Positions 23,709 through 31,700 of a stretch of 64,000 nucleotides of DNA are shown here, piece after piece; the stretch's first letter is position 1; every line of letters begins with the position of its first letter. The notes under the pieces are model-generated. The model was given only the letters and a program-made list of their open reading frames with translations. It searched no databases and was not told the origin of the DNA. A program made the translations under genes and the position numbers. The DNA comes from CAYTGR01 sp964437445 (GTDB lineage Bacteria > Chloroflexota > Anaerolineae > B4-G1 > SLSP01), in contig CAYTGR010000026.1 in NCBI GenBank assembly GCA_964437445.1, positions 1-64,000 on the forward strand. Direction: 5' to 3'.

Positions 23709-24548
23709 CGGCCTGGCAAATTTGCCGATTCCCCATCCCAGGTAGGCCGCCAGCGCGGCCACCAGGAACAGCGCGCTGACGACGATGAGCGCGACATCGG
23801 CCGGCTTCAGGTGCGCTTCGTGCAGCGCGGTGCGGTCAGCGCGATCGGAGAAGGCCCGCGCCTGCAACACGATCTCCAGCTGCTGCGAGCGCACCAGCGC
23901 GCCCAAGATCAACGGGACGGCGATGCTGCCGTAGACCCGCGCTCGTCGCAGTGGCGGCAGCGTTTCCGGGGCGATGCCCCGCAGCCGTTGGGCCTCCACA
24001 ATGGCCTGCGCCTCTTCCAGCAGGAGCGGGAAGAAGCGCAGCGTGGAAGCAAAGACGAAAGCGAGCCGGTAGGGGATGCCGGCGGTTGTCAGGCCGGTCA
24101 ACAGGGCGTTGGCGTCGGTGGTGAAGATGCCCAAAGGGATGACCAGCGTCATGGTCAGCGTTTTGGCGATGAGCGCCAGCCCGTAGCGGAGCCCCTCGCG
24201 CGAGCAGCTCGCGCCGCCGATCAGCGGCCAGCCGGCCGGCAACGTGAAAAGCGGCGTCAACGCCGCGCCACCGGTCAGCCGTTGCAGCTGCGTCACGTTG
24301 AAAAAGCCGTGGATGAGCAGGAGCAGCAGGGCAAAGGGCAGCAGCACCGTCACCACGCGGCTGAGATACCGCGGGCTGACCCCGGCTCCTAAACAGGCGA
24401 CCACGACGCTCCCCAGCAGCACCAGATTGAGCGCCGCACTTTCCCACAGGAAGGCGACCAGGGTGACGCTGACCATCAAGGCTAGCTTGGCCCGGAAATC
24501 CAGCCGGGTGAAGAGGGAATCGCGGCTGACGGTGGGGAGGGCGCTCAT
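23706..24548 (-). CDS. ecfT: ECF transporter transmembrane component EcfT
   Basis: 280 residues of the CbiQ/EcfT family. Hydrophobic helices lie at about 22-55, 60-85, 125-150 and 250-275. The two cytoplasmic coupling motifs are seen as EAQRLRG (near residue 185) and LQARAFS (near 228), the A-R-G/A motifs that contact the ATPases. It forms the membrane scaffold that joins an S-component to the paired ATPases. Its start overlaps the stop of the ATPase gene (24545-24548), so production is coupled. Substrate choice lies with the S-component encoded upstream in the same operon. Confidence 0.87.
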   Translation of the reverse strand: MSALPTVSRDSLFTRLDFRAKLALMVSVTLVAFLWESAALNLVLLGSVVVACLGAGVSPRYLSRVVTVLLPFALLLLLIHGFFNVTQLQRLTGGAALTPLFTLPAGWPLIGGASCSREGLRYGLALIAKTLTMTLVIPLGIFTTDANALLTGLTTAGIPYRLAFVFASTLRFFPLLLEEAQAIVEAQRLRGIAPETLPPLRRARVYGSIAVPLILGALVRSQQLEIVLQARAFSDRADRTALHEAHLKPADVALIVVSALFLVAALAAYLGWGIGKFARP

Positions 24549-26299
24549 CCCTGGGGCTCCTGAGGGCCGCCCAGCGCCGTTGCCAGCTCTTCCGGCGTGA
24601 GGAAGGGCCAGGGTTGCCCGGTCTGCCGCTCCAGGGCCTGCGCCAGGAGCACCGCCTGGGGCGGCGTGAGGCTGGCTGCGCGCAAGGCCTCGGTCGCCCG
24701 GAGGGCCTGGCGGAGCGGCGCATCCAGCAACAGCGTCCCCCGATCCATGATCACCATGCGTTCGGCGTATCCCGGCATCAGATGGAGCTGGTGCGTGATC
24801 ACGATGATGGTGTGGCCCTGGTGGTGGAGCCGGCGGGTGAGTTCCAGGATGGCCCGCGCGCCTTGTTCGTCCTGGCCGGTGGTCGGTTCGTCGAAAATGA
24901 AGACCTCCGGTTGCAAGGCCAGCAGGGCCGCGATGACCACCCGGGCCTGGTCGCCGCGGGGCAGCGTCAAAGGGTGGCGGTGGCGGACGGCCAGCAGGTT
25001 GAGCGCTGCCAGGCTGGCGGTCACGCGAGCTTCTACTTCCGCCGGTGGAAATTTGGCCAGCCGCAGGGCGTAGCTCACTTCGGCGCTGACGGTGGCGTTG
25101 AACAGTTGCCGGGCGGGGTTCTGGGCCACATAACCGATCCGGCGGGCCAGGCGGCCGGTCTTGAGCGTGCGGGTTTCCACCCCATCTATCGTGACGCTGC
25201 CACCGGTGGGGTGCAACAGGCCCAGGAAGTGCCGGACGAGGGTACTCTTGCCAGCGCCGTTTGCCCCGGCGATCAGCAGGTATTCGCCGGCGTGGAGCTC
25301 CAGCGAGATGCCACGCAGTGCTTCGGTGCCGTCGGGATAGCGGTAGTGCAGGTCGCGCACGGCGAGCAGCGGGGGTCCCGCACGGGAGAGGGGTGGGGGG
25401 GAGGGCGGCGGGGAGTGGCGGGGGCGGGTGGCCGCCAGCGCCTGCACGTAAGTTTCCCCTTCGGCCAGGCGGACCGGGACCGGCGCGGTGGGTGAGGGGG
25501 AGAGCAGCGCAGCCAGCCGGGCGACCTGTGGCGGCCTGAGCGCGCAGGCTTCCAACCGCGCCACGTCGCCGTAGATCTCCGCCGGCGTGCCCACGGCTAC
25601 CAGTTCTCCGTGGGCAAGTAACGCGATGCGGTCGGCGTGTTCGGCCAGTTCCTCGGCGGCATGGCTGACCAGCAAGACGGTCACGCCCAGCTCGCGGTTG
25701 AGCGCGCGGACGGTGGTGAAGACCTCTTGCGCGCCGGCAGGGTCTAACTGCGACGTGGGTTCGTCCAGGACCAGGAGCGCCGGCCGCAGCGCCAGCGCTG
25801 CCGCGATCGCCAGCCGTTGTTTTTGCCCGCCGGAGAGGGTGTGCGGGGGGCGCTGCTCCAACCCGGTCAGCCCGGTAACCTGGAGCGCCCAGCTGAGGCG
25901 CGCCCGAATCTCAGCCCGTGGGAAGCCCAGATTCTCCAACGCGAAGGCGACTTCGTTTTCCACGGAGGTGGTGACCAGCTGCGTTTCCGGGTCCTCAAAG
26001 ACCAGGCCGACGTGGCGGGCCAGCTCACTGACCGGCTGCTCTACTGTGTCCAGCCCGGCCACCGTGACCCGCCCGAAAAAGCGGCCGCCGTGGGCCTGCG
26101 GCACGATCCCGTTCAGCGTCAGACAGAGCGTGGTCTTGCCGGCGCCGGTCGGCCCGATCAGCCCTACGAATTCTCCCGCATGTAGCTCCAGGGTCACGTT
26201 GCGGAGCGCCGGCGCGGTCGCGCGCGGGTACTGGTACGAGACGCGGTCCAGGCGCGCCAGCGGCGTTGCTGAGAGGGGATCAGACCTGGTTGTAGTCAT
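24545..26299 (-). CDS. ecfA: ECF transporter ATPase, fused EcfA1-EcfA2
   Basis: 584 residues with two complete ABC ATPase domains in one chain. The first has GPTGAGKT (49-56), LSGGQ (155-159) and LLVLDEPT (175-182). A Pro-rich linker (about 293-308) follows. The second has GANGAGKS (345-352), LPRGD in the signature position (446-450) and VFIFDEPT (466-473). Fusion of the two ATPases is known in some ECF systems. The gene overlaps ecfT by 4 bp. A 125-bp gap filled by a heptad array separates it from the S-component gene upstream. Confidence 0.9.
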   Translation of the reverse strand: MTTTRSDPLSATPLARLDRVSYQYPRATAPALRNVTLELHAGEFVGLIGPTGAGKTTLCLTLNGIVPQAHGGRFFGRVTVAGLDTVEQPVSELARHVGLVFEDPETQLVTTSVENEVAFALENLGFPRAEIRARLSWALQVTGLTGLEQRPPHTLSGGQKQRLAIAAALALRPALLVLDEPTSQLDPAGAQEVFTTVRALNRELGVTVLLVSHAAEELAEHADRIALLAHGELVAVGTPAEIYGDVARLEACALRPPQVARLAALLSPSPTAPVPVRLAEGETYVQALAATRPRHSPPPSPPPLSRAGPPLLAVRDLHYRYPDGTEALRGISLELHAGEYLLIAGANGAGKSTLVRHFLGLLHPTGGSVTIDGVETRTLKTGRLARRIGYVAQNPARQLFNATVSAEVSYALRLAKFPPAEVEARVTASLAALNLLAVRHRHPLTLPRGDQARVVIAALLALQPEVFIFDEPTTGQDEQGARAILELTRRLHHQGHTIIVITHQLHLMPGYAERMVIMDRGTLLLDAPLRQALRATEALRAASLTPPQAVLLAQALERQTGQPWPFLTPEELATALGGPQEPQG

Positions 26300-26311
26300 A
26301 CGTGGCTAAGA

Positions 26312-26384
26312 GACGACGGACAACGGACGACAGACCACAACCGTGGTCCGTAGTCTGCGGTCTGTGGTCTGTGGTCCGTGGTCT
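26312..26384. repeat. Inverted heptad array in the ECF operon
   Basis: The left arm consists of GGACRAC-type units (26312-26338) and the right arm of 7-base GTCTGTG/GTCCGTG units (26343-26384), so that the whole can fold into a long hairpin. The rest of 26300-26424 shows nothing else. The array may act as a partial terminator or RNA stabiliser between the S-component and ATPase genes. Confidence 0.75.
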
Positions 26385-26424
26385 TTGCCCAAACGCGCTG
26401 CCCTTTGACTGCCAACCGGAGGAA

Positions 26425-27207
26425 TCAATAGAGCGCCCACCTCGGTTTGACCAGCCCGGTGGCCCGCAGGCCGGCGATCACGCCGGTGCCGATCACGCTG
26501 CCGACGACGCAGCGCACTAAGTGTTCCCAGGGGGCCAGGGGGGCCATCGCCAGCCAGACCGGCGCGGGCCAGTTGGTGACAAAGTAGACCAGGGTGGCGG
26601 CGGTCAGGTGGGACAGACCGGCGATCATCCAGGTGCCCAGGAAGAGGCCGGCCGAGAGGCGCGTGGGCCTGGGGCTGCTGAGCCAGCGGCCGGCCAGTGA
26701 CCGGGTCGGCAACGCAAAGAGCAGCAGCGCCGACCAATCTATGAACGACCCGGCGAGCACCGCGACCGGCGCGACGCCGTTCTGGACGACGGCCCGGCCG
26801 GCGTAGAGCAGGTAGGCCAGCCCGAAAAAGAGCGTGAGCGGTATCCACCAGCGGCGGCGCGGCCCGTCCGGCGCCATGGCCCCGGCGGCCAGGCTGCCGA
26901 GCGCGGCTCCCAGCACGGTCGCCGGCGGGAGCGTGGTTGTGTGCGGGGCCACGAAGACGCCGATGAGCGCGCCGATGCCGCTGGCCAGCGCGCCCGCCAC
27001 CGGTCCCAGCAGCCAGCCGACCAGCGGATAGATCGCCTGGCTCAGGGGGAAGCTCTTGCCGGAACTGAGGACGACGGAGAGCGGGATCAAGGCGAGCGCG
27101 GCCACGGTGGCCGCCAGCACAACCAGATACGAGACCGGCGCGCCGTCCACCGTCACGCCAGCAGCGACTTTAACAGAGCGTTCTTCACCAGTGGGTTCAA
27201 ACGTCAT
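26425..27207 (-). CDS. ECF transporter S-component-like membrane protein
   Basis: 260 residues from the ATG at 27207, which has GAGGG upstream. About six hydrophobic helices are visible, including YLVVLAATVAALALIPLSVVL, PLVGWLLGPVAGALASGIGALIG and LFLGTWMIAGLSHLTAATLVYF. The glycine/alanine-rich segment GPVAGALASGIGALIG is typical of S-components, where it packs against EcfT. The substrate is not recognisable. Its position between a phosphatidylcholine-synthase-like gene (22 bp upstream) and ecfA/ecfT suggests a lipid head-group precursor, which is speculation. Confidence 0.7.
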   Translation of the reverse strand: MTFEPTGEERSVKVAAGVTVDGAPVSYLVVLAATVAALALIPLSVVLSSGKSFPLSQAIYPLVGWLLGPVAGALASGIGALIGVFVAPHTTTLPPATVLGAALGSLAAGAMAPDGPRRRWWIPLTLFFGLAYLLYAGRAVVQNGVAPVAVLAGSFIDWSALLLFALPTRSLAGRWLSSPRPTRLSAGLFLGTWMIAGLSHLTAATLVYFVTNWPAPVWLAMAPLAPWEHLVRCVVGSVIGTGVIAGLRATGLVKPRWALY

Positions 27208-27229
27208 GGTATCCCTCAAAAAATGTGGC

Positions 27230-27973
27230 TCAAACTTCTGTTGGCGGTTCTGCGCGTTGCTGGCGGCTGCGGCCGGTGAAAAAGAGATAGAACGAGAAGA
27301 GCAGGTGGTAGAATGGGAAGAGCAGGGAGACGTAGAGCAGGGGCTGGTTCACCTGGTTGAACCGGACAAGCTGATAGAGCATGAACAGCCACATCCCGAC
27401 GTAGACCAGAAAGAGGACGAAATTAGGGCGGCGCAGGTAGGGGGTGTGGAAGGTCACATACTTGATCGGAATCCAGGTCAGGACGACGTAGAAGAGCAAC
27501 GCTAAGGCTTTGACGAGCGGGGGCAGGTTGAGGAGGTAGAGGTAGAGGATGACCAGGTTCCAGTAGGAAGGGAAGCCGGTGAAGTAGCCATCGTCGGTCT
27601 TGGCGGCCTCCTGGCAGAAGCCGTAGGCGGAGGAGAGCAGCACCAGCGCCAGTACCACCACGTCCCAGCCAGCGGGGAGCAGGTGGTTGTAGTAGACGAA
27701 GAAGACCGGCAGAAAAGTGTAGTTGATATAGTCGGTGATGTCGTCCAACTTGCGCCCGCTAAACGTCGGGACCCACTTTTTCACTTCCCAGCGGCGGGCA
27801 AACGGCCCGTCGGTCGTGTCAATGAACAGGGCCAGCCCCAACGCCAGCAGCACTAATTTGAAGTTGCCGGCCACGATGGCCCTGAGGGCGATCAGGGCGG
27901 CAACCAATCCCAGGCCGGTGTAGAGATGGACCAGCCAGGCCCGCAGGACGTAAAAACGATTGGATGATGTCAT
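27230..27973 (-). CDS. CDP-alcohol phosphatidyltransferase, phosphatidylcholine synthase-like
   Basis: 247 residues from the ATG at 27973, which has CGGAG upstream. The catalytic region reads IDTTDGPFARRWEVKKWVPTF, then GRKLDDITDYINY: the DG...AR...D...D pattern of CDP-alcohol transferases in the variant typical of phosphatidylcholine synthase (Pcs). About seven membrane helices follow. Pcs condenses CDP-diacylglycerol with choline to give phosphatidylcholine. Here it heads an operon with an ECF transporter. Choline as substrate is family knowledge; another head group cannot be excluded. Confidence 0.75.
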   Translation of the reverse strand: MTSSNRFYVLRAWLVHLYTGLGLVAALIALRAIVAGNFKLVLLALGLALFIDTTDGPFARRWEVKKWVPTFSGRKLDDITDYINYTFLPVFFVYYNHLLPAGWDVVVLALVLLSSAYGFCQEAAKTDDGYFTGFPSYWNLVILYLYLLNLPPLVKALALLFYVVLTWIPIKYVTFHTPYLRRPNFVLFLVYVGMWLFMLYQLVRFNQVNQPLLYVSLLFPFYHLLFSFYLFFTGRSRQQRAEPPTEV

Positions 27974-28006
27974 TGGATTGAAAACTCCGTTCAAGATAAG
28001 ATTAAG

Positions 28007-28085
28007 ACGTGAAACGTGAAACGTAAGACGTGAAACGTAAAACGTGAGACGTGAAACGTGATGACCGGCTCACGTTTCACGTCTG
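28007..28085. repeat. Inverted heptad array upstream of the Pcs-like gene
   Basis: Eight consecutive 7-base units of ACGTGAA type fill 28007-28062. A spacer and an inverted arm (GCTCACGTTTCACGTC) follow at 28068-28083. The same heptamer, in the other orientation, abuts the far end of the ECF operon at 23682. The array lies 34 bp before the Pcs-like start. The rest of 28086-28149 holds no gene. Confidence 0.85.
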
Positions 28086-28149
28086 TTTTGGCCCCTCTGC
28101 CGGAGCTGCCGGACCTGAGGGCTATTTTACCTCAGATTGAGCAATCGGT

Positions 28150-30165
28150 CTACCGGATGGGCAGGGAGGCTCCTGCACGCAGGTAGAGCGGAATGTGCGC
28201 TAACGGCGCGGCGGCGGTCACGGTTTGCCCGCCGGGCAGCGTGGCGCCGGTCCAGGCGTCGGTCCAGGCTGTCCTGGCCGGCAGGTAGACCGGGCGTTCC
28301 CGTGCGCCGGCCTCCAAGACCGGTGCGACCAGCAGGTCAGGCCCGAATATGAACTGGTCTTCCACCGTCCAGGCGGTGGCATCATCCGGGAAATCCACCC
28401 AGAGCGGGCGCATCAGCGGCAGGCCGGTCTCGTGCGCGATTTGCAGGTGGGCCATGATGTAGGGGCGCAGCCGCTCGCGCCGGAAAAGGTAATCGCACAG
28501 GATGGCGTAGGCCTCTTCGCCAAACGACCAGACTTCGTTGGGGCCGCCGGTATCCCATCCCTGGGTGGGCTGGCGGAAGCCGTGTAGCCGGAACAGGGGA
28601 CAGAAGGCGCCGTATTGGAACCAGCGGATCAGCAGCTCGCGGAAGGCCGGGTCCGCCGGATCGCCGCCGTAGAAGCCGCCGATGTCGGTCGTCCACCAGG
28701 GGATGCCGCTGACGGCGATGTTCAGCCCGGCGCGGACCTGGGCCTGCAACGCCTCAAAGCTGGAGCGGATGTCGCCCGACCAGACGGCGGCTCCATACCG
28801 CTGGCTGCCGGCCCAGGCCGAGCGGTTGAGGGTGAGGATCTCGGTCTCGCCCTCGGCGCGCAGCCCCTCGTAGAAGCCCCGCGCGTGCAGGAAGGGGTAG
28901 AGGTTGGTCACGGCGGCCCCATCGCCCAGGTGATACCGCAGGTTCTCCGGGTCCATCGGGTACATTTCCGGCTCGTTGGCATCCAGCCAGAAGATTTTGA
29001 TGCCGTGGCGGTAGTAGCCGGCGCGCACCTTTTCCCAGACAAAACGGCGCGCCTCAGGATGGGTGGCATCGTAGAAGTGGATATAGAGCGGCCCTTTGGG
29101 CTGGGTATCCACAAAGAGGGTGTGGGCCGCCACGCCGCGCGCGGTGCGCACCAGCCAACCCTGGCGCTGCATCGGCTCAAAGCTCTCGCTGAGCGCGTTG
29201 ACGGTGGGCCAGACGGAGACCATCACTTTGACCCCCAGCTGCTCCAATTCTTGCACCATCGCGGCAGGATCGGGCCAGTCGCGCGGGTTGAACTGCCAGT
29301 CGCCCATCAGCAGCCCGTGGAAGAAATCAATGACGATGACGGAGAGCGGCAGGCCGCGCCGGTGGTATTCGCGGGCCACGGTGAGCAGCTCTTCCTGGGT
29401 GCGGTAGCGCAGTTTGCACTGCCAGAAGCCGGCGGCCCAGGCCGGGAAGGGCAGCGGATGGCCGGTGGCGTCGGCGTAATGGCACAGGATTTCGGCGGGC
29501 GTCTCCCCGGCGGTGATCCAGTAATCCAGCTGCGGGGTGGCCTCGGCGACCCAGCGGGTGGCGTTGTAGCCGAGCTCCACCCGGCCCGCCGCCGGGTTGT
29601 GCCAGAGGAAGCCATACCCCCGGTTGGAGAGCAGGAAGGGGATGCTGACCTCGCTGTTGCGCTGGAGCAGGTCAATCACGCAGCCTTTTTGATCCAGCCG
29701 CCCGTGCTGGTGTTGACCCAGCCCGTAGAGCCGTTCGCCCTCGTAAGCCTTGAAGCGAGCCTCCAGCTGATAGAGCTCCCCGCGGAGCGGTCTGAAGGTG
29801 CGCGCCGGGGGCCAGGCGAAATGTTGCGGCGATTCGGCCAGCAGCTCGGCACCCGTCTCCGCGTTGAAGAAGCGGATGAAGCCCGGTGCCCACGGCTCGG
29901 TGCCCTGGGGCCCCAACGTCACTTCGGCGGCGATTTTGCCGTTGCGGATGACGGCCTGTTGGCCCGTGATGGTGATCTCCACCGGCAGGTCAGGCGGAGG
30001 GAGCAGCGCGCCGGGCAGATCATCGCGGAGGGTGGCGTTGGGCGTCGCGCGGACTCGCAAACTATCGGCCCCCCACGATTCCAGGCGCACGGTTTGGTGG
30101 TAGGCCGTGAACGTGAGGGCATTTGCTTCGCATGTGAAAAGGGCACTCTCTGATTCATTCACCAT
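28150..30165 (-). CDS. GH31 family alpha-glycosidase
   Basis: 671 residues. An N-terminal beta-domain (1-140) precedes the catalytic barrel with the GH31 landmarks: LYGLGQHQHG near 147, VIVIDFFHG near 277, the nucleophile region KIFWLDANEPEM with D395, the acid/base region VWSGDIRSSFEAL with D465, and WWTTDIGGFYGG. A C-terminal beta-sandwich follows. No signal peptide is seen, so it should be cytoplasmic and act on imported alpha-glucosides or alpha-xylosides. It is the last gene of the long minus-strand operon that starts with an ABC sugar-type importer at 40134, which fits carbohydrate or glycoconjugate use. Confidence 0.88.
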   Translation of the reverse strand: MVNESESALFTCEANALTFTAYHQTVRLESWGADSLRVRATPNATLRDDLPGALLPPPDLPVEITITGQQAVIRNGKIAAEVTLGPQGTEPWAPGFIRFFNAETGAELLAESPQHFAWPPARTFRPLRGELYQLEARFKAYEGERLYGLGQHQHGRLDQKGCVIDLLQRNSEVSIPFLLSNRGYGFLWHNPAAGRVELGYNATRWVAEATPQLDYWITAGETPAEILCHYADATGHPLPFPAWAAGFWQCKLRYRTQEELLTVAREYHRRGLPLSVIVIDFFHGLLMGDWQFNPRDWPDPAAMVQELEQLGVKVMVSVWPTVNALSESFEPMQRQGWLVRTARGVAAHTLFVDTQPKGPLYIHFYDATHPEARRFVWEKVRAGYYRHGIKIFWLDANEPEMYPMDPENLRYHLGDGAAVTNLYPFLHARGFYEGLRAEGETEILTLNRSAWAGSQRYGAAVWSGDIRSSFEALQAQVRAGLNIAVSGIPWWTTDIGGFYGGDPADPAFRELLIRWFQYGAFCPLFRLHGFRQPTQGWDTGGPNEVWSFGEEAYAILCDYLFRRERLRPYIMAHLQIAHETGLPLMRPLWVDFPDDATAWTVEDQFIFGPDLLVAPVLEAGARERPVYLPARTAWTDAWTGATLPGGQTVTAAAPLAHIPLYLRAGASLPIR

Positions 30166-30234
30166 ACTCTTTCTCCTGATGAAAATAATCTCTGGTTGCT
30201 CGGTCAGCAGTCAAGGGCAGACGTAGCGCAAACT

Positions 30235-31674
30235 TCAGTTGGCGTCTTGAGCTTGTTGGGCCAGCTGCGCCACGGTCAGTGGATGCAGGGGCGGGCGGAC
30301 GTGCAACGGGCCGACGGTCGCCGGCGTGACGGTGGGATCGTGGGCGGCGGCGACAAGGGCGCGCGCCAGCAGCTCACCGCAGATGCGCCCCTGGCAGTTA
30401 CCCATGCCGGCCCGCGTCCACCCTTTGAGCTCGGCTAGAGTGCGCACGCCGTGGGCCACCGCCGCGCGCACCTCGCCGAGCGTCACGGTTTCGCAGCGGC
30501 AGAGGGGAGTCGCGTCGGTCGCCAGCGTTTCCAACCCCGGCGGAGGGGCAAAACTCTCTGCCAGCAGGCGGGCAAACCGTCGTTCACGGGCCAGCTGAGG
30601 GTGCAGGCGGCGCTGTTCGGCTGACACGACCTCCGGCGGCACCCGACCCACGGCGGCGGCCGCGGCCAGACCGGCCAGCCGTCCTTCCAGGCGGGCCAGC
30701 GCCGCGCCGCCGATGCTGACACCGTCGCCGATGGCGTAAACGCCCGGCAGCGAGGTCTGGCCGGTTCCATCGCGCCAGAGCCGGTAGCGGCCTGTCAGCG
30801 GGTCAAACTCGGTGCGGCAGCCCAACAGCCGCGCCAGGCTGTCATTGGGCAGCAGCCCGTAGCCGAGGACCAGGGTATCCACGGCGACCGTCTGCCGGGT
30901 GGCCGGGAGCGGGCGTCCGGCGGCATCCAGGCGGGCGATGACGGCGGCCGCTACCTCGCCGGCGCCTTGTGCTGCCACGACCGTCCAGCCCAGGCGGTAA
31001 GGGACGCGGGCGCGGCGCAGGGCGGTCAGGTAGCCCCAGCCTTCGCGGAGCCGCGCGCCCTGACCGTAGAGCGCGGGCAGGCGGGCCAGCAGCCGGGGAT
31101 GGGGCCGCGTGGCCTCCAGCACGGCGACGAGCTCGGCCCCGGCCTGGAGCAGCGCGGCCGCCACGGCCAGCTGGAGCGGCCCGCAGCCGGAAAGCAGATA
31201 GCGCTTTCCGGGCAACACTCCCTGCTGCTTGAGGAGCAGCTGTACCGCTCCGGCGGTCAGCACGCCGGGCAGCGTCCAGCCGGGGAAGGCCAGGGGACGG
31301 TCGTAAGCGCCGGTGGCGAGGATCACGGCGCGGGCGTGGAGGTGGGCCGGGGCCGCGGGACCCTGGAGCGCCAGCAGCCAGCCGGCGCCCTCAGGGGCGG
31401 GGAAGGCGCCCCAGACCAGGGTGCCGGTCAGCAGGCGAGCAGAGGTCGCCGCCAGCTGCTCTACCCGCTGCTGGCCCTCGCGTTGCTCAGGGGAGCGGGG
31501 GGAAGCCGCCCAGGGGCGCGCGTAGTAAGCGCCGCCGGGGTGGGGGGCGCTCTCCACCAGCGTGACCGTGGCTCTTGTGCCGGCGGCGGCGAGCGCTGCT
31601 GCCAACCCGGCCGGCCCGGCGCCGACGACGGCAATGTCGGTAGAGAGTGGGGGATTGGGAAGCCTTTCAGCCAT
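30235..31674 (-). CDS. FAD-dependent oxidoreductase with C-terminal BFD-type [2Fe-2S] domain (HcnB/OoxA-like)
   Basis: 479 residues. The N-terminal dinucleotide fold is DIAVVGAGPAGLAAALAAAG (residues 9-28), with a second nucleotide region (KRYLLSGCGPLQLAVAAALL) near 155. VYAIGDGVSIGGAALA closes the FAD site. The C-terminal Fer2_BFD domain has CRCETVTLGEVRAAV and GNCQGRICGELLA, the CxC...CxxxxC cluster ligands. This is the layout of the B/A subunit of hydrogen-cyanide synthase, opine oxidase and D-hydroxyproline dehydrogenase complexes. The partner DAO-type subunit is encoded 26 bp upstream in the operon. Oxidation of an amino acid-like or imino compound is inferred. Confidence 0.85.
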   Translation of the reverse strand: MAERLPNPPLSTDIAVVGAGPAGLAAALAAAGTRATVTLVESAPHPGGAYYARPWAASPRSPEQREGQQRVEQLAATSARLLTGTLVWGAFPAPEGAGWLLALQGPAAPAHLHARAVILATGAYDRPLAFPGWTLPGVLTAGAVQLLLKQQGVLPGKRYLLSGCGPLQLAVAAALLQAGAELVAVLEATRPHPRLLARLPALYGQGARLREGWGYLTALRRARVPYRLGWTVVAAQGAGEVAAAVIARLDAAGRPLPATRQTVAVDTLVLGYGLLPNDSLARLLGCRTEFDPLTGRYRLWRDGTGQTSLPGVYAIGDGVSIGGAALARLEGRLAGLAAAAAVGRVPPEVVSAEQRRLHPQLARERRFARLLAESFAPPPGLETLATDATPLCRCETVTLGEVRAAVAHGVRTLAELKGWTRAGMGNCQGRICGELLARALVAAAHDPTVTPATVGPLHVRPPLHPLTVAQLAQQAQDAN

Positions 31675-31700
31675 CAGGGGGTCCTGGTTGTGAATTTTGA

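Noticed and set aside
28007..28085. CRISPR array
   Set aside because: The units are 7 bases with no spacers of 25-40 bases, and no cas gene is nearby.
28615..30153. 512-codon open frame on the plus strand
   Set aside because: It lies entirely antisense to the GH31 gene, whose catalytic motifs are complete. High GC keeps the opposite frame open.
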